From the NCBI RefSeq assembly GCF_000244915.1, contig NZ_CM001442.1:5208001-5272000 (forward strand): 64,000 bases of DNA. Reading direction: 5' to 3'. Below are positions 35,902 to 44,439 of the stretch, piece after piece. How positions within the stretch are numbered: position 1 is the first letter of the stretch; the number at the start of each line of letters is the position of its first letter. The notes below the pieces were generated by a model, which was not told the origin of the DNA, ran no database searches, and was given only the letters and a program-made list of their open reading frames with translations. Position numbers and translations under genes: made by a program. Source of the stretch: Bradyrhizobium sp. WSM471 (GTDB taxonomy: Bacteria > Pseudomonadota > Alphaproteobacteria > Rhizobiales > Xanthobacteraceae).

Positions 35902-36753
35902 TCACCCCGCCAATCGCTCGATCACGAGGTCGAGCAGCGCGCGCAGGCGGGCGAGACGCCTGAGATCGCGGTGATAGCCGACATAGGTGTCGCGGCCGGG
36001 TGGCGTCGCGCCGATGTCGAGCGCGACCAGCCGGCGGTCGCGGTCGCCGAGTGGACGCGGCAGCACCGCGAGCCCGCCGCCGCTCGCGCAAAGCTCCGCC
36101 TGCGCCTGCCTGTTGTTGCTGCGCGAGGCGATTTCCATATTCGGCAGCGTGCGCTTCAACCAGAGGGCATCGGGCATGTCGGCGAATTCGGCATTCATGG
36201 TCACAACGCGGACACCGCTTCCGTCGCCGGCGCGTGGCGGCTTGCTGCCTTTCTTGCCGTAGAGCGCGTAGGGAATGTGGAGCAGCTTTCGGGAGATCAC
36301 TTCAGGCTCGTCGAACGGTTTGATGCGGAAGACGAGATCGGCCTCGCGGCGCGGCAGGCTGTAGAGGCGCGCATCGGTCAGAAGCTCGACGGTCACCTTC
36401 GGATGGCGCTTGCCGAAGGCGGCAATCAGCGGCGAGAGCATCACCGTCCCGAACCAGTCCGACGACGACAGACGCAGCAAGCCATCGAGCTCCGTCTCCG
36501 CGCCGGACGCACGCCGCTCCAAGGCGAGCGCCTCCTCTTCAATCCGCTCAGCATGGCGCAGCACAGCTGTGCCCTCGTCGGTCAGCACGAAACCATCCGC
36601 CGTGCGCTGGAACAGCGTTTGTCCGAGCGACTGTTCGAGCGCGCGAAGTCTCCGTCCCATTGTCGGCTGGGTCTGGCCGATCTTCCGTGCGGCCGCGCCG
36701 AGAGTGCCTTCGCGCGCAATCGCCAGAAAGATGCGCAGATCGCTCCAGTCCAC
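35902..36753 (-). CDS. LysR family transcriptional regulator
   Basis: A 283-aa regulator with an N-terminal winged helix-turn-helix (DWSDLRIFLAIAREGTLGAA, then TQPTMGRRLRALEQSLGQTL) and a LysR substrate-binding domain. It binds DNA and responds to a small effector. The GTG at 36753 has AGGAGG exactly six bases upstream and is the best start; an ATG at 36768 overlaps that site. It is divergent from the quinone reductase-like gene, the classical arrangement for a LysR regulator and its target, with 104 bp between. Confidence 0.9.
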   Translation of the reverse strand: MDWSDLRIFLAIAREGTLGAAARKIGQTQPTMGRRLRALEQSLGQTLFQRTADGFVLTDEGTAVLRHAERIEEEALALERRASGAETELDGLLRLSSSDWFGTVMLSPLIAAFGKRHPKVTVELLTDARLYSLPRREADLVFRIKPFDEPEVISRKLLHIPYALYGKKGSKPPRAGDGSGVRVVTMNAEFADMPDALWLKRTLPNMEIASRSNNRQAQAELCASGGGLAVLPRPLGDRDRRLVALDIGATPPGRDTYVGYHRDLRRLARLRALLDLVIERLAG

Positions 36754-36857
36754 CGGAAGCCTCCTCATACAAAAACGCACGACAATCGTACATTCTCATT
36801 CCTTCCCATGCAAAAAGTCATGGGCATATTGGAGGTCGACAACGGAGCAAGACGATC

Positions 36858-37850
36858 ATGACGAGACAATCGACGATGCACGCAGCCGTGCTGGAGGCCC
36901 ACAACGCGCCGCTGCGCCCCTCAACCCTCTCCACGCCCGAGATCGGCCCGCGCGAGGTGCTGGTGCGAATCCGCGCGAGCGGGATCAATCCGCTCGACAC
37001 CAAGATCCATGCGGGCGCGGCGGCGCATGCGCGACATCCGCTGCCTGCGATACTCGGGCTGGATCTGGCCGGCGTGATCGAACAGACCGGTCGTGACGTC
37101 TCGCGGTTCAAGGGGGGCGACGAGGTCTATGGCATGACGGGAGGCGTCGGCGGTGTGCAGGGATCGCTCGCCGAATTCGCCGCTGTCGACGTCGACCTGC
37201 TGGCGTTGAAGCCTGCCAATCTCAGCATGCGGGAGGCAGCCGCCCTGCCCCTCATCTTCATCACAGCCTGGGAAGGACTGATCGACCGCGCGGCGCTGAA
37301 GGCCGGACAGAAGGTGTTGATCCATGGCGGCGCAGGCGGCGTCGGCCACATCGCGATCCAGATCGCGCGCGCGTTCGGAGCAGATGTGTTCGCCACCGGC
37401 TCGGCATCGCAGCGCGCCACCATCGAAGGTTTTGGCGCGACCTTCATCGATCGTGATACCGCCATCGCGACTTATGTTGCAGAGCATACGGGCGGCCGCG
37501 GCTTCGACGTCGTCTACGACACCGTCGGCGGCAAGGTCCTCGACGCCTCCTTCGAAGCCGTACGCCGCTTCGGCCATGTCGTGAGCGCGCTCGGATGGGG
37601 AACGCATGGGCTTGCGCCGCTCTCGTTCCGCGCCGCCACCTATTCCGGCGTGTTCACGCTGCTGCCGCTGCTCTCAGGGGAAGGCCGCGCGCATCACGGA
37701 GAGATCATGGCGGAGGCCACGCGCCTGGTTGAGGCCGGCAAGCTCTTACCGATGCTCGATGCCCGGCACTTCACACTGGAGAACGTCGATGACGCCTATG
37801 CGCTAATCCGCGATCACGCGACGCAGGGCAAGCTCGTCGTCGAGATCTGA
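36858..37850 (+). CDS. Zinc-independent medium-chain dehydrogenase (quinone reductase-like)
   Basis: A 330-aa NADPH-dependent oxidoreductase of the medium-chain superfamily, quinone reductase/enoyl reductase branch. It has a GroES-like N-terminal domain with the motif LRPSTLSTPEIGPREVLVRI, the family GINPLDTKI, then nucleotide-binding VLIHGGAGGVGHIAIQIARA. The usual zinc cysteines are absent. Likely reduces quinones or reactive aldehydes and is controlled by the adjacent divergent LysR gene. ATG 36858. Confidence 0.88.
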   Translation: MTRQSTMHAAVLEAHNAPLRPSTLSTPEIGPREVLVRIRASGINPLDTKIHAGAAAHARHPLPAILGLDLAGVIEQTGRDVSRFKGGDEVYGMTGGVGGVQGSLAEFAAVDVDLLALKPANLSMREAAALPLIFITAWEGLIDRAALKAGQKVLIHGGAGGVGHIAIQIARAFGADVFATGSASQRATIEGFGATFIDRDTAIATYVAEHTGGRGFDVVYDTVGGKVLDASFEAVRRFGHVVSALGWGTHGLAPLSFRAATYSGVFTLLPLLSGEGRAHHGEIMAEATRLVEAGKLLPMLDARHFTLENVDDAYALIRDHATQGKLVVEI

Positions 37851-37927
37851 CGGCGCTCGCTGAAAAGTCTCGTCGCGGATGGAGCGAGGCGTAAGCCGGG
37901 GTACGGAGACCCGCACGGGGAACGCCG

Positions 37928-38122
37928 CTAGTCCTCGCTGGACGTCGCCAAGCGATTGCGCAGATGGGCCTGCGACAACAGAAAAAACAATGCGCGCTCG
38001 CCATGATATTTGGCGGACGGCCGGGTGCGCTCGAAGCCATCGGCAAATTTCTTGCCGGATTGGTCGCACACCTGCCACCGCCAGCCGAACCGCTTACGCC
38101 TGGTGAGGATCACTTCGAACAT
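37928..38122 (-). CDS. Small conserved-type basic protein
   Basis: A 64-aa basic protein, starting MFEVILTRRKRFGWRWQV and with a CDQSGKKFADGFERTRPSAK segment. The pattern (beta hairpin, Trp, then an Arg/Lys helix) is that of small bradyrhizobial proteins I have seen annotated only as hypothetical. No signal or membrane segment. ATG 38122 is preferred to 38209 on domain grounds; neither has a clear Shine-Dalgarno sequence. Confidence 0.55.
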   Translation of the reverse strand: MFEVILTRRKRFGWRWQVCDQSGKKFADGFERTRPSAKYHGERALFFLLSQAHLRNRLATSSED

Positions 38123-38511
38123 GCCGACGAGCTTGGTCCCCTGCTCCTTGCCGGTCTCGCAGACGCACGACCCTGCTCCGGCCTCCCCCGTTGGAGTGAT
38201 GCCCGACATATAACGCAGCAGGATGGAAAGCGAATGAAATTGATTATCGGAAATAGGTATCTTGCACCGGCTTTGACGAAGTTGCGGCGTCTCTGGAATA
38301 AGCCGCCGGTGCCGGTGTTAATCGGTCCTGCTTGGTAGCGCTGACAAAGCTATTCAAATCGCAACACCAACGGAGGAGCCGAGAGCATCCTCTTTCGCAC
38401 ACGTGACGGGACTGGCGGTAATAAGATATGGGGGATCCGTGCGCTGAATGAGAAGTGTTCACTGGGCACGAAGACCAGCGTCGGGCCGCATGCGGCATCA
38501 CCGCTCAAGCA
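38123..38511. other. Intergenic stretch without recognisable gene
   Basis: Nothing convincing in 389 bp. A 34-codon frame (38234-38338, starting MKLIIGNRYLAP) is too short and of unclear composition. No strong hairpin or repeat seen. Confidence 0.3.
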
Positions 38512-39585
38512 CTAGCGCGCGACCACTTCAACTTCACCGTCGACGCCGTTGACGACGTTGAAGCCGCGCTCATAGACCTTGCCCTCGTTCTTGGCGATGG
38601 CGCGGTATTCGCCTTCGGAGAGCACGACGCGCGGGAAGGCGCCGATCGATTCCTTGATCACGTCGCCGCCCGGGGTCAGCACCGACCAGGCGGTGTTGGC
38701 GAGCGCCTCGCCGCCCCTGTCGCTGACGAGCTTGAGCGTGATGACGGCGGCGCGGTGGGTGATGGTGACGTCGGTGAGCTTGCTGGCCTGGACGCGGATG
38801 TCCGAGCGCACCACCGAATTGGCGTCACCGTAATTCGAGATGATGTAGTAGGTGCCCTCCGGCAGCAGCACGACGTCACCGGCGGCGACGTTCGGCACCA
38901 GGGAGGCGCGCTCGCCGGATTCGAACTGGCTGCCCTTGTAGATCGCGAACGAGATCTGGTTCTGCGGAATGCGGCTGGTGCCGACGCGGCCCTCGATGCG
39001 CAGGCCGCCGGCCGGCAGCACGAAGGATTCGCGATCGGTCTCGGCCTTCAAGCTGACGGTGCGCACCGCGCTGACGAGGCCAAAGGCGACGTGCACGACG
39101 TAATTGCCGGGCGGCAGCACGATGTTCGGCGTGGCATTGCGGTCTTCGCGGATCAGCTTGAAGGTGCCGTTCTCGTCGGGACGATCGGCAAACACGCGCC
39201 AGACCAGGCCGCTGGTGATCGGCGGGGTGTCCTTGCCGTATTTCGCCGTCAGCGACAGCACGCCCTGTCCGGGCACGGCCGCGTTGAGCGGTGCGGCGGA
39301 CGGCACGGTCGTGACCGCGGGCGGCGGCATGCTGGGCGTGGTCGGCTGCAACAGGGTCGGCGGCAGGCTCGGCGGTCCGGCACCCGGGCCGGAGGGCGGC
39401 GCGAGGCTGACGGCACCGCCGGGATCGGGGACCGACGCGGGCGGTACCGGCGGCGGACGATCGGAGAAAAGCTGCGCCTGCGCAGCATTTTGGCCAAAGG
39501 TAAAGAGGCAGGCAGCAACGACCAGCGCCGGCAGCAGCGATGCGCTGCGCCGCCATCCGATGATGCCGTCACCCCCGAGAGTCAT
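38512..39585 (-). CDS. Exported protein with proline-rich linker, unknown function
   Basis: A 357-aa protein. The signal peptide region (to about 37, AQAQLFSDR) is followed by a Pro/Ser-rich linker (to about 110) and two or three beta-sandwich-like segments: LVWRVFADRPDENG...LPPGNYVVHVAFG and LLPEGTYYIISNYGD and ALANTAWSVLTPGGD. The recurring GxYxV pattern suggests carboxypeptidase-regulatory or similar Ig-like folds. A surface or periplasmic structural role is possible. ATG 39585. No family assigned. Confidence 0.75.
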   Translation of the reverse strand: MTLGGDGIIGWRRSASLLPALVVAACLFTFGQNAAQAQLFSDRPPPVPPASVPDPGGAVSLAPPSGPGAGPPSLPPTLLQPTTPSMPPPAVTTVPSAAPLNAAVPGQGVLSLTAKYGKDTPPITSGLVWRVFADRPDENGTFKLIREDRNATPNIVLPPGNYVVHVAFGLVSAVRTVSLKAETDRESFVLPAGGLRIEGRVGTSRIPQNQISFAIYKGSQFESGERASLVPNVAAGDVVLLPEGTYYIISNYGDANSVVRSDIRVQASKLTDVTITHRAAVITLKLVSDRGGEALANTAWSVLTPGGDVIKESIGAFPRVVLSEGEYRAIAKNEGKVYERGFNVVNGVDGEVEVVAR

Positions 39586-39827
39586 GCCACCTGCTTTTCA
39601 CCGAAAACGCGGCAAATTCAAGCCTCTGAACCCCCGAGAAATACGGCCAATACGGTTCTTTGGAACCCGGCTGACGCCTGCGTGATTACCCCAGGGGCAC
39701 CCGTCCCTCGCCATACTCCTGCCCCGTGCCCTTCCCAAACCGGCATAAACCATGCTTCGGCCCGGTTCTGGCGGAGCGCGAGTGCGGTGCCTAGTCTGAT
39801 GGCGGGTCCCGGCGTAGGAGAGTTTCG

Positions 39828-40871
39828 GTGCTGGACATATTGAAGGGTCGGGGTTCGAACAGCGATAAGGTCGCCGAGAAAGTCGGCCTGGGCAGCATCC
39901 GCCGACCGGTGATCGGCCTTGCGCTTGGCGGCGGCGCGGCGCGCGGCTTCGCTCATATCGGCATTATCCGGACCCTGCTCGCCAACGGAATCGTGCCTGA
40001 AGTCGTGGTCGGCACCTCGATCGGCGCCGTGGTCGGCGGCCTCTATGCGGCCGGCCGGCTCGATACGCTGGAAGAATGGGGCCGCAGCCTGCAAGGGATG
40101 CGCAACATCCTCGGCTACCTCGACATCCGCCTCAACGGCTCCGGCCTGATCGGCGGCGAGAAGCTGGCGACCCGGCTCGAGGCTGCCTGCGGCCAGAGCC
40201 AGATCGAGGATCTCCCGGTCAAGTTCGCCGCCGTCGCGACCGAGGTCCGCACCGGCCACGAGATCTGGCTGACGCGCGGCCGCGTGGTGGACGCGATGCG
40301 CGCCTCTTATGCGCTGCCCGGCATCTTCTCTCCGGTCCTGATCGGCGATCGCTGGCTGGTCGACGGCGCATTGGTGAACCCGGTGCCGGTCTCGGCCGCC
40401 CGCGCGCTCGGCGCGGAAATCGTCATCGCCGCAAATCTTTCCAGCGACATCTTCACCTATTCGACGACGGTCTATTCGCACGGCGCGATACCTGAACCGG
40501 TGACCCCCGCGACCGAAGAGCCGGCGTCAAAGCGACGCTTCCCGAGATTCTTCTCGCCTGAGAAGACAGTGAAGCGCGAGTTCTTCGGCGGCGGCAGCGC
40601 CCGGCCCGGCCTCTCTTCTGTGATGGTCGACGCCTTCAACATCATGCAGGACCGCATCACCCGCGCCCGCCTCGCCGGCGATCCGCCCGATATGCTGATC
40701 ACACCGCGAATCGGTCAATTCGGCTGGTTCGATTTCCACCGCTCCGAGGACCTCATCGCCCTGGGCACCCGCGCGGCCGAGCGTGCGCTGGAGTCCATCA
40801 AGGAGGCCATCCACGAGCTGGCGCCCGCGCCCGAGGGCACCGCGCCCAAAGCCGACCAGCGGCAGGACTGA
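39828..40871 (+). CDS. Patatin-like phospholipase (RssA type)
   Basis: A 347-aa serine lipase of the patatin family. The oxyanion loop GLALGGGAARGFAHIG, the nucleophile elbow GTSIG (S64) and the catalytic aspartate in VDGALVNP (D178) form the dyad. It resembles RssA/YchK-type bacterial members, likely hydrolysing membrane lipids. The C-terminal 100 residues are variable. GTG 39828 follows AGGAGAG. The CBS gene converges on it with 17 bp between stops. Confidence 0.9.
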   Translation: MLDILKGRGSNSDKVAEKVGLGSIRRPVIGLALGGGAARGFAHIGIIRTLLANGIVPEVVVGTSIGAVVGGLYAAGRLDTLEEWGRSLQGMRNILGYLDIRLNGSGLIGGEKLATRLEAACGQSQIEDLPVKFAAVATEVRTGHEIWLTRGRVVDAMRASYALPGIFSPVLIGDRWLVDGALVNPVPVSAARALGAEIVIAANLSSDIFTYSTTVYSHGAIPEPVTPATEEPASKRRFPRFFSPEKTVKREFFGGGSARPGLSSVMVDAFNIMQDRITRARLAGDPPDMLITPRIGQFGWFDFHRSEDLIALGTRAAERALESIKEAIHELAPAPEGTAPKADQRQD

Positions 40872-40888
40872 TCAGGCCGTCTTACCGA

Positions 40889-41317
40889 TCAGGCGGTCTT
40901 GATGTAGTCGCGCAGAGCTTCCTGCTCGGACTCGTATTCCTGCACCCGACGCTTGACGATGTCGCCGATCGAGATCAGGCCGACCACCTTGCCATTGTCG
41001 ACCACGGGCAGATGGCGGAACTTGCCGGTGGTCATCATCTCCATGAGCTCGGCGACCGTGTCGGTCTCCTTGCAGGTGACGACCTTGCGGGTCATGACCT
41101 GCGAGACCGGCTCCTCCAGCGCGCCGGCGCCGCGCTCGCCGATCACCCGCACGATGTCGCGCTCCGACAGGATGCCTTCGAGCCGGCTCTGGTTCATCAC
41201 CAGCACCGCGCCGATCTTCTTCTCACCGAGCAGTTTGACCGCGACCGCCAGCTTCGCGTCCGGCTCGACGCTCATGATCTGGTGGCCCTTGGTGTTGAGA
41301 ATCGAACGTACCGTCAT
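40889..41317 (-). CDS. CBS-domain-pair protein
   Basis: A 142-aa protein made of two CBS domains (LGEKKIGAVLVMNQSRLEGILSERDI and TTGKFRHLPVVDNGKVVGLISIGDI), a Bateman module that binds adenosyl nucleotides. No catalytic domain is attached, so it should act as a regulator or sensor of energy state. Length and motifs fit the common alphaproteobacterial stand-alone form. ATG 41317. Confidence 0.92.
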   Translation of the reverse strand: MTVRSILNTKGHQIMSVEPDAKLAVAVKLLGEKKIGAVLVMNQSRLEGILSERDIVRVIGERGAGALEEPVSQVMTRKVVTCKETDTVAELMEMMTTGKFRHLPVVDNGKVVGLISIGDIVKRRVQEYESEQEALRDYIKTA

Positions 41318-41506
41318 TGTCGCCTCCCTGAATCGGAGCCGTCCGCTGTTCGCGGTCCGGACTTGTTCTTCGAGTCTTCAACTAACAGTGTCAGCGCCGC
41401 TTTCAGGCTCGTGCGCTTTGCGAAGCATCGCCGCGAACGGCCTGTCGCTTCGGAACATTCTTCTCGGGAATGATGGATGAATTCGGGCGGCGCCGCAAGC
41501 GCCGCT

Positions 41507-42343
41507 TCAAATACCGTCCGAAATGTCCTGTGATGACGCATCCGCAGCATCGCTTCGCACGCGCGGCACGGGGTCGAACAGCGCGAACAGCAGGAGCCCT
41601 GCGAAGAAGCCGCCGATATGCGCCTGCCAGGCAACGCTCGTGGTCTCGCTGTCGACGCCGATCGCGCCGACGCCGAAGACGATGTTGACGCCGAACCACA
41701 CCGCAAGAAAACCGAGCACCCGCCCGTCGCGCAGCGCGCGCGCCAGCGGCAGCGCCGGAACTCTTGCGGCGGTATCGGCATCCGATCGGCTGAACGACAG
41801 GAAGCTGCCGCGAACGAAGGCGAAGCGGATCGCCGCCGCCATCGCGCCGGACACCGAGGCCGAGGCGCCGATCATCGGCGCCACCGCATGCTCATGGGTG
41901 ACGAGATGGGCGAGCGCGCCGGCCGCCGCCGTCACCGCGAGGAACAGGAAGAACCTGATGGCGCCAAAGCGCCGCGCCAGCGCGCTGCCGAACGGCAACA
42001 GCCACAGCACGTTGAAGCCGAGATGGGTGAGATTGGCGTGCAGCAGCGAATAGGTGACGAAGGTCCAGACCTTGGCGCCGGCCCCGCCGGGAATCTCCAA
42101 ATTGAGCAGCGAGGAATCGTAGCGCTTGGGGATGAAGCCGAAGACGTCGATGGTCCAGTTCTCGAGCTCCGGCGGCAGCAGCACCCGCAGATGGATCATC
42201 GCGAGGAGCAGGATATAGGCCGTCAGCGCGAACGGCAGCGTCAGGATCGGCTCGCGCGGAGCCTCCTCGACGACGGCCGGCACTCCCAGCGAAGCATCTT
42301 GCGACGGAGGATCTTGCGGCGGAGAATTTGGCGGGGAATCCAA
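41507..42343 (-). CDS. Rhomboid family intramembrane serine protease
   Basis: A 278-aa membrane protease with six or so helices. Active-site features are HANLTHLGFN (102-111), the serine in GASAS (S161) and H242 in HIGGFFAG. It cleaves membrane-spanning substrates. The soluble N-terminal 30 residues are Pro/Ser/Gln-rich with repeated PPQD/PSQD units. The TTG start at 42343 has a poor Shine-Dalgarno sequence; later starts would shorten only that tail. The 453-bp upstream gap carries a CtrA-like box. Confidence 0.85.
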   Translation of the reverse strand: MDSPPNSPPQDPPSQDASLGVPAVVEEAPREPILTLPFALTAYILLLAMIHLRVLLPPELENWTIDVFGFIPKRYDSSLLNLEIPGGAGAKVWTFVTYSLLHANLTHLGFNVLWLLPFGSALARRFGAIRFFLFLAVTAAAGALAHLVTHEHAVAPMIGASASVSGAMAAAIRFAFVRGSFLSFSRSDADTAARVPALPLARALRDGRVLGFLAVWFGVNIVFGVGAIGVDSETTSVAWQAHIGGFFAGLLLFALFDPVPRVRSDAADASSQDISDGI

Positions 42344-42796
42344 GGCGGCTTCGCTTTCAGGCGCGATCGGAGCGACAGGCTTTGGAGATAGTCGCCTTTG
42401 CCTGCCCTGCGCAAGTGCACAAAAGGAAAAGGCAGGGCCCTGGGAAGGCCCCGCCTATCCGTGTCGGACTTCCGGTACCCAGAGAGACGGGAACATCCCC
42501 ACCCCTCCCCGCGGCCGGTGACCAAACTGTTTGACGCCTGTGTACAGGCCTCGCCGAGAACCTGGAGAAAAGCGGCGAAGCTTGCGACCGCGATCACCAT
42601 AGCAGCGGGGCGGCGCACGGAAAGCGCATAGTTAATTTAACGTTAACGACGCAAAGGCAGCGCCAGGGACGCCGAAAACGCCGCTGCGGCATGGACGCTG
42701 CAAAGCCCCTCCTGCACAACAACACAGGGATCGCGGCTGCACTGAAGCGGGACAGATTTGTCCCGCGAGGTTGCGCCCCGGGGTAAGCGTTCAGTC
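42344..42796. other. Upstream region between rhomboid and PAS genes
   Basis: No gene found in these 453 bp. There is an imperfect hairpin, ggcagggcc / ggccccgcc (42434-42458), and the CtrA-like box near the right end. Confidence 0.4.
42632..42646 (+). promoter_or_regulatory. CtrA-type box (TTAA-N7-TTAAC)
   Basis: TTAA at 42632-42635 and TTAA at 42643-42646, followed by C, separated by exactly seven bases. This matches the full CtrA consensus. It lies 150 bp before the PAS gene and about 290 bp upstream of the rhomboid start, so either could be the target. No promoter -10 or -35 boxes were assigned. Confidence 0.55.
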
Positions 42797-43351
42797 ATGA
42801 AACATCCGTCGAGCCGCGAGTTCTTCGCATATTGGAACACAAAGCGCGGCACTGCGCGGGCGCCAGACCGGGCCGATATCGATCCGGCCGCCGTGCGCGG
42901 CCTGCTCGGTGACATCTTCGTGCTGTCCTGCGAGCCCCATCTCGGCTTTCCGTTCCGCGTCGCCGGCACGCGCGTCTGCGCACTCGCAGGGCGCGACCTC
43001 AAGGATTCGAGCTTTGCGGCGCTGTTCAACGAGGCGAGCCGCCGCGAGATCGAGGAGATCACGACCATCGTCGCCGACGAGAGCCTCGGCGCAATCGCCG
43101 GCGTCACCGCCGCGCGCGAGGACGGCAGCAAGGCGCATCTCGAGCTGCTGCTGCTGCCGTTCAATGCCCGCCCGCATACACCGGTGAGCGTGACAGGCGT
43201 GCTCGCGCCGTTCGACGACGAATGCGGTGCACTGGGTCCGTTCGCCCTCACCTCCTGGCGCTATCTGCACCAGCCGGAAAAACTGGTGCCGCGCGCGATC
43301 CGCAAGCTGCAGATCGCACGCGGGCTGATGGTGTATGAGGGGCTGCGCTAG
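42797..43351 (+). CDS. PAS_5 family single-domain protein
   Basis: A 184-aa soluble protein consisting of one PAS_5-type domain, a group confined mainly to alphaproteobacteria. Typical features are FFAYWNTKRGTARAPDRADIDPAAVRG near the start, LGFPFRVAGTRVCALAGRDL and LLLPFNARPHTPVSVTGVLAPF in the second half. These stand-alone PAS proteins probably bind a ligand or another signalling protein. ATG 42797. A CtrA-like box lies upstream. Confidence 0.85.
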   Translation: MKHPSSREFFAYWNTKRGTARAPDRADIDPAAVRGLLGDIFVLSCEPHLGFPFRVAGTRVCALAGRDLKDSSFAALFNEASRREIEEITTIVADESLGAIAGVTAAREDGSKAHLELLLLPFNARPHTPVSVTGVLAPFDDECGALGPFALTSWRYLHQPEKLVPRAIRKLQIARGLMVYEGLR

Positions 43352-43364
43352 GAGTGCACCCCGC

Positions 43365-43754
43365 TCACGGCATCGCCAGATGCCAGGCGCCGTTCAAAAA
43401 GCCGTCGCCGGTGACGTCACCGGGCTTGGTATCCTTGGCGAAGGTGTAGAGCGGCTTGCCCTTGTAGGCCCATTGCTTCGAGCCGTCGTCGCGCGTGATG
43501 ACGGTGTAGCCGTCGGCGGCCGCATCGCTCGCCTCGGCCTTCAGCACCGGCCAGTTGGTCGCACACGGACCATTGCAGGCCGACTTGCCGTCCACGTCCT
43601 TGTCGAAAGTATAGAGCGACATGCCCTTGGCGTCGGTGAGCACGTTCCCCTTGTCGGACTTGCCAGTCTTGGTCGGCGGTGCCGCGAAGGCAGCGGGAAG
43701 CAGCGCCAGCGATATTGCGAGCGTGAGCGCGAGGCGGATCGAGGATGTCGTCAT
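43365..43754 (-). CDS. Secreted repeat protein with Yx(F/W/Y)xxD motifs (PF03640 type)
   Basis: A 129-aa exported protein. The signal peptide (MTTSSIRLALTLAISLALLP...AFAAPP) precedes two copies of the family motif, LYTFDKD (about 45-51) and LYTFAKD (about 104-110), with a conserved CNGPCATNWPVL cysteine pair between. The family is common in bacteria but has no known activity. ATG 43754 has GGAGAG upstream and gives the signal peptide. Confidence 0.87.
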   Translation of the reverse strand: MTTSSIRLALTLAISLALLPAAFAAPPTKTGKSDKGNVLTDAKGMSLYTFDKDVDGKSACNGPCATNWPVLKAEASDAAADGYTVITRDDGSKQWAYKGKPLYTFAKDTKPGDVTGDGFLNGAWHLAMP

Positions 43755-43900
43755 GGTCTCTCCTGTCATGCAATGGGCTTGCATGGGTAGGACGCCGCGC
43801 GAGCCGTCGTATTCCTGAGATCGCGGCAAAGATATTTTTCGCTGCGCGCATCGTCGCATCGGAATAAACTGGGATGATTGTGACGGAACGACGGATCGAC

Positions 43901-44407
43901 ATGAGCAAGCCGCATTGGCGTCCCGCCCGCGCCTCCGATCTCCCGGCGATCAGCGCGATCGCAGCGCGGATCCATCCTGACCTGCCTGAGCGGCCTGAGG
44001 TCTTCGCGGAAAAGATGCGGCTCTGTCCTGACGGCTGCCGCGTGCTTGTCGCGGACGACGGAATCGTCGGCTACGGTCTCGCGCATCCTTGGATGCAGCA
44101 CCGGATTCCGCCGCTCGACGGCTTCCTCGAGCAATTGCCCGGCGATGCGGATTGCATCTATTTGCACGACGTCGCGGTGCTGCCCGACTTTCGCGGCGGC
44201 GTCGCGCGCGACTATGTCGTCGCGATCGAACAGCTCGCGCGCGCATCAGGGATCGCGACGCTCGCATTGGTGTCGGTCTACGCCACGCGGCCGCTGTGGC
44301 AGCGCCTCGGCTTTCGGCCGGTCACCGCGGATGCGGAGCTGCGGGCAAAACTCGCGACCTACGGCGACAGCGCAACCTACATGCTGCGCGACCTGGCTGC
44401 GACGTAA
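43901..44407 (+). CDS. GNAT family acetyltransferase
   Basis: A 168-aa N-acetyltransferase. WRPARASDLPAISAIAARIH opens the fold, YLHDVAVLPDFRGGVARDYV is the acetyl-CoA loop region (motif A), and VSVYATRPLWQRLGF matches motif B. Acetyl acceptor unknown. ATG 43901 begins at the domain; ATG 43874 in frame would add nine residues, with no better ribosome site. Convergent with the helicase gene (32 bp between stops). Confidence 0.87.
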   Translation: MSKPHWRPARASDLPAISAIAARIHPDLPERPEVFAEKMRLCPDGCRVLVADDGIVGYGLAHPWMQHRIPPLDGFLEQLPGDADCIYLHDVAVLPDFRGGVARDYVVAIEQLARASGIATLALVSVYATRPLWQRLGFRPVTADAELRAKLATYGDSATYMLRDLAAT

Positions 44408-44439
44408 CGCCCCTCTCCGTCGGCGCCGGAAGGCGGCCG

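Noticed and set aside
38234..38338. 34-codon frame starting MKLIIGNRYLAP
   Set aside because: Too short, no ribosome site and no membrane or signal character, unlike the small genes near 4.2-5.3 kb.
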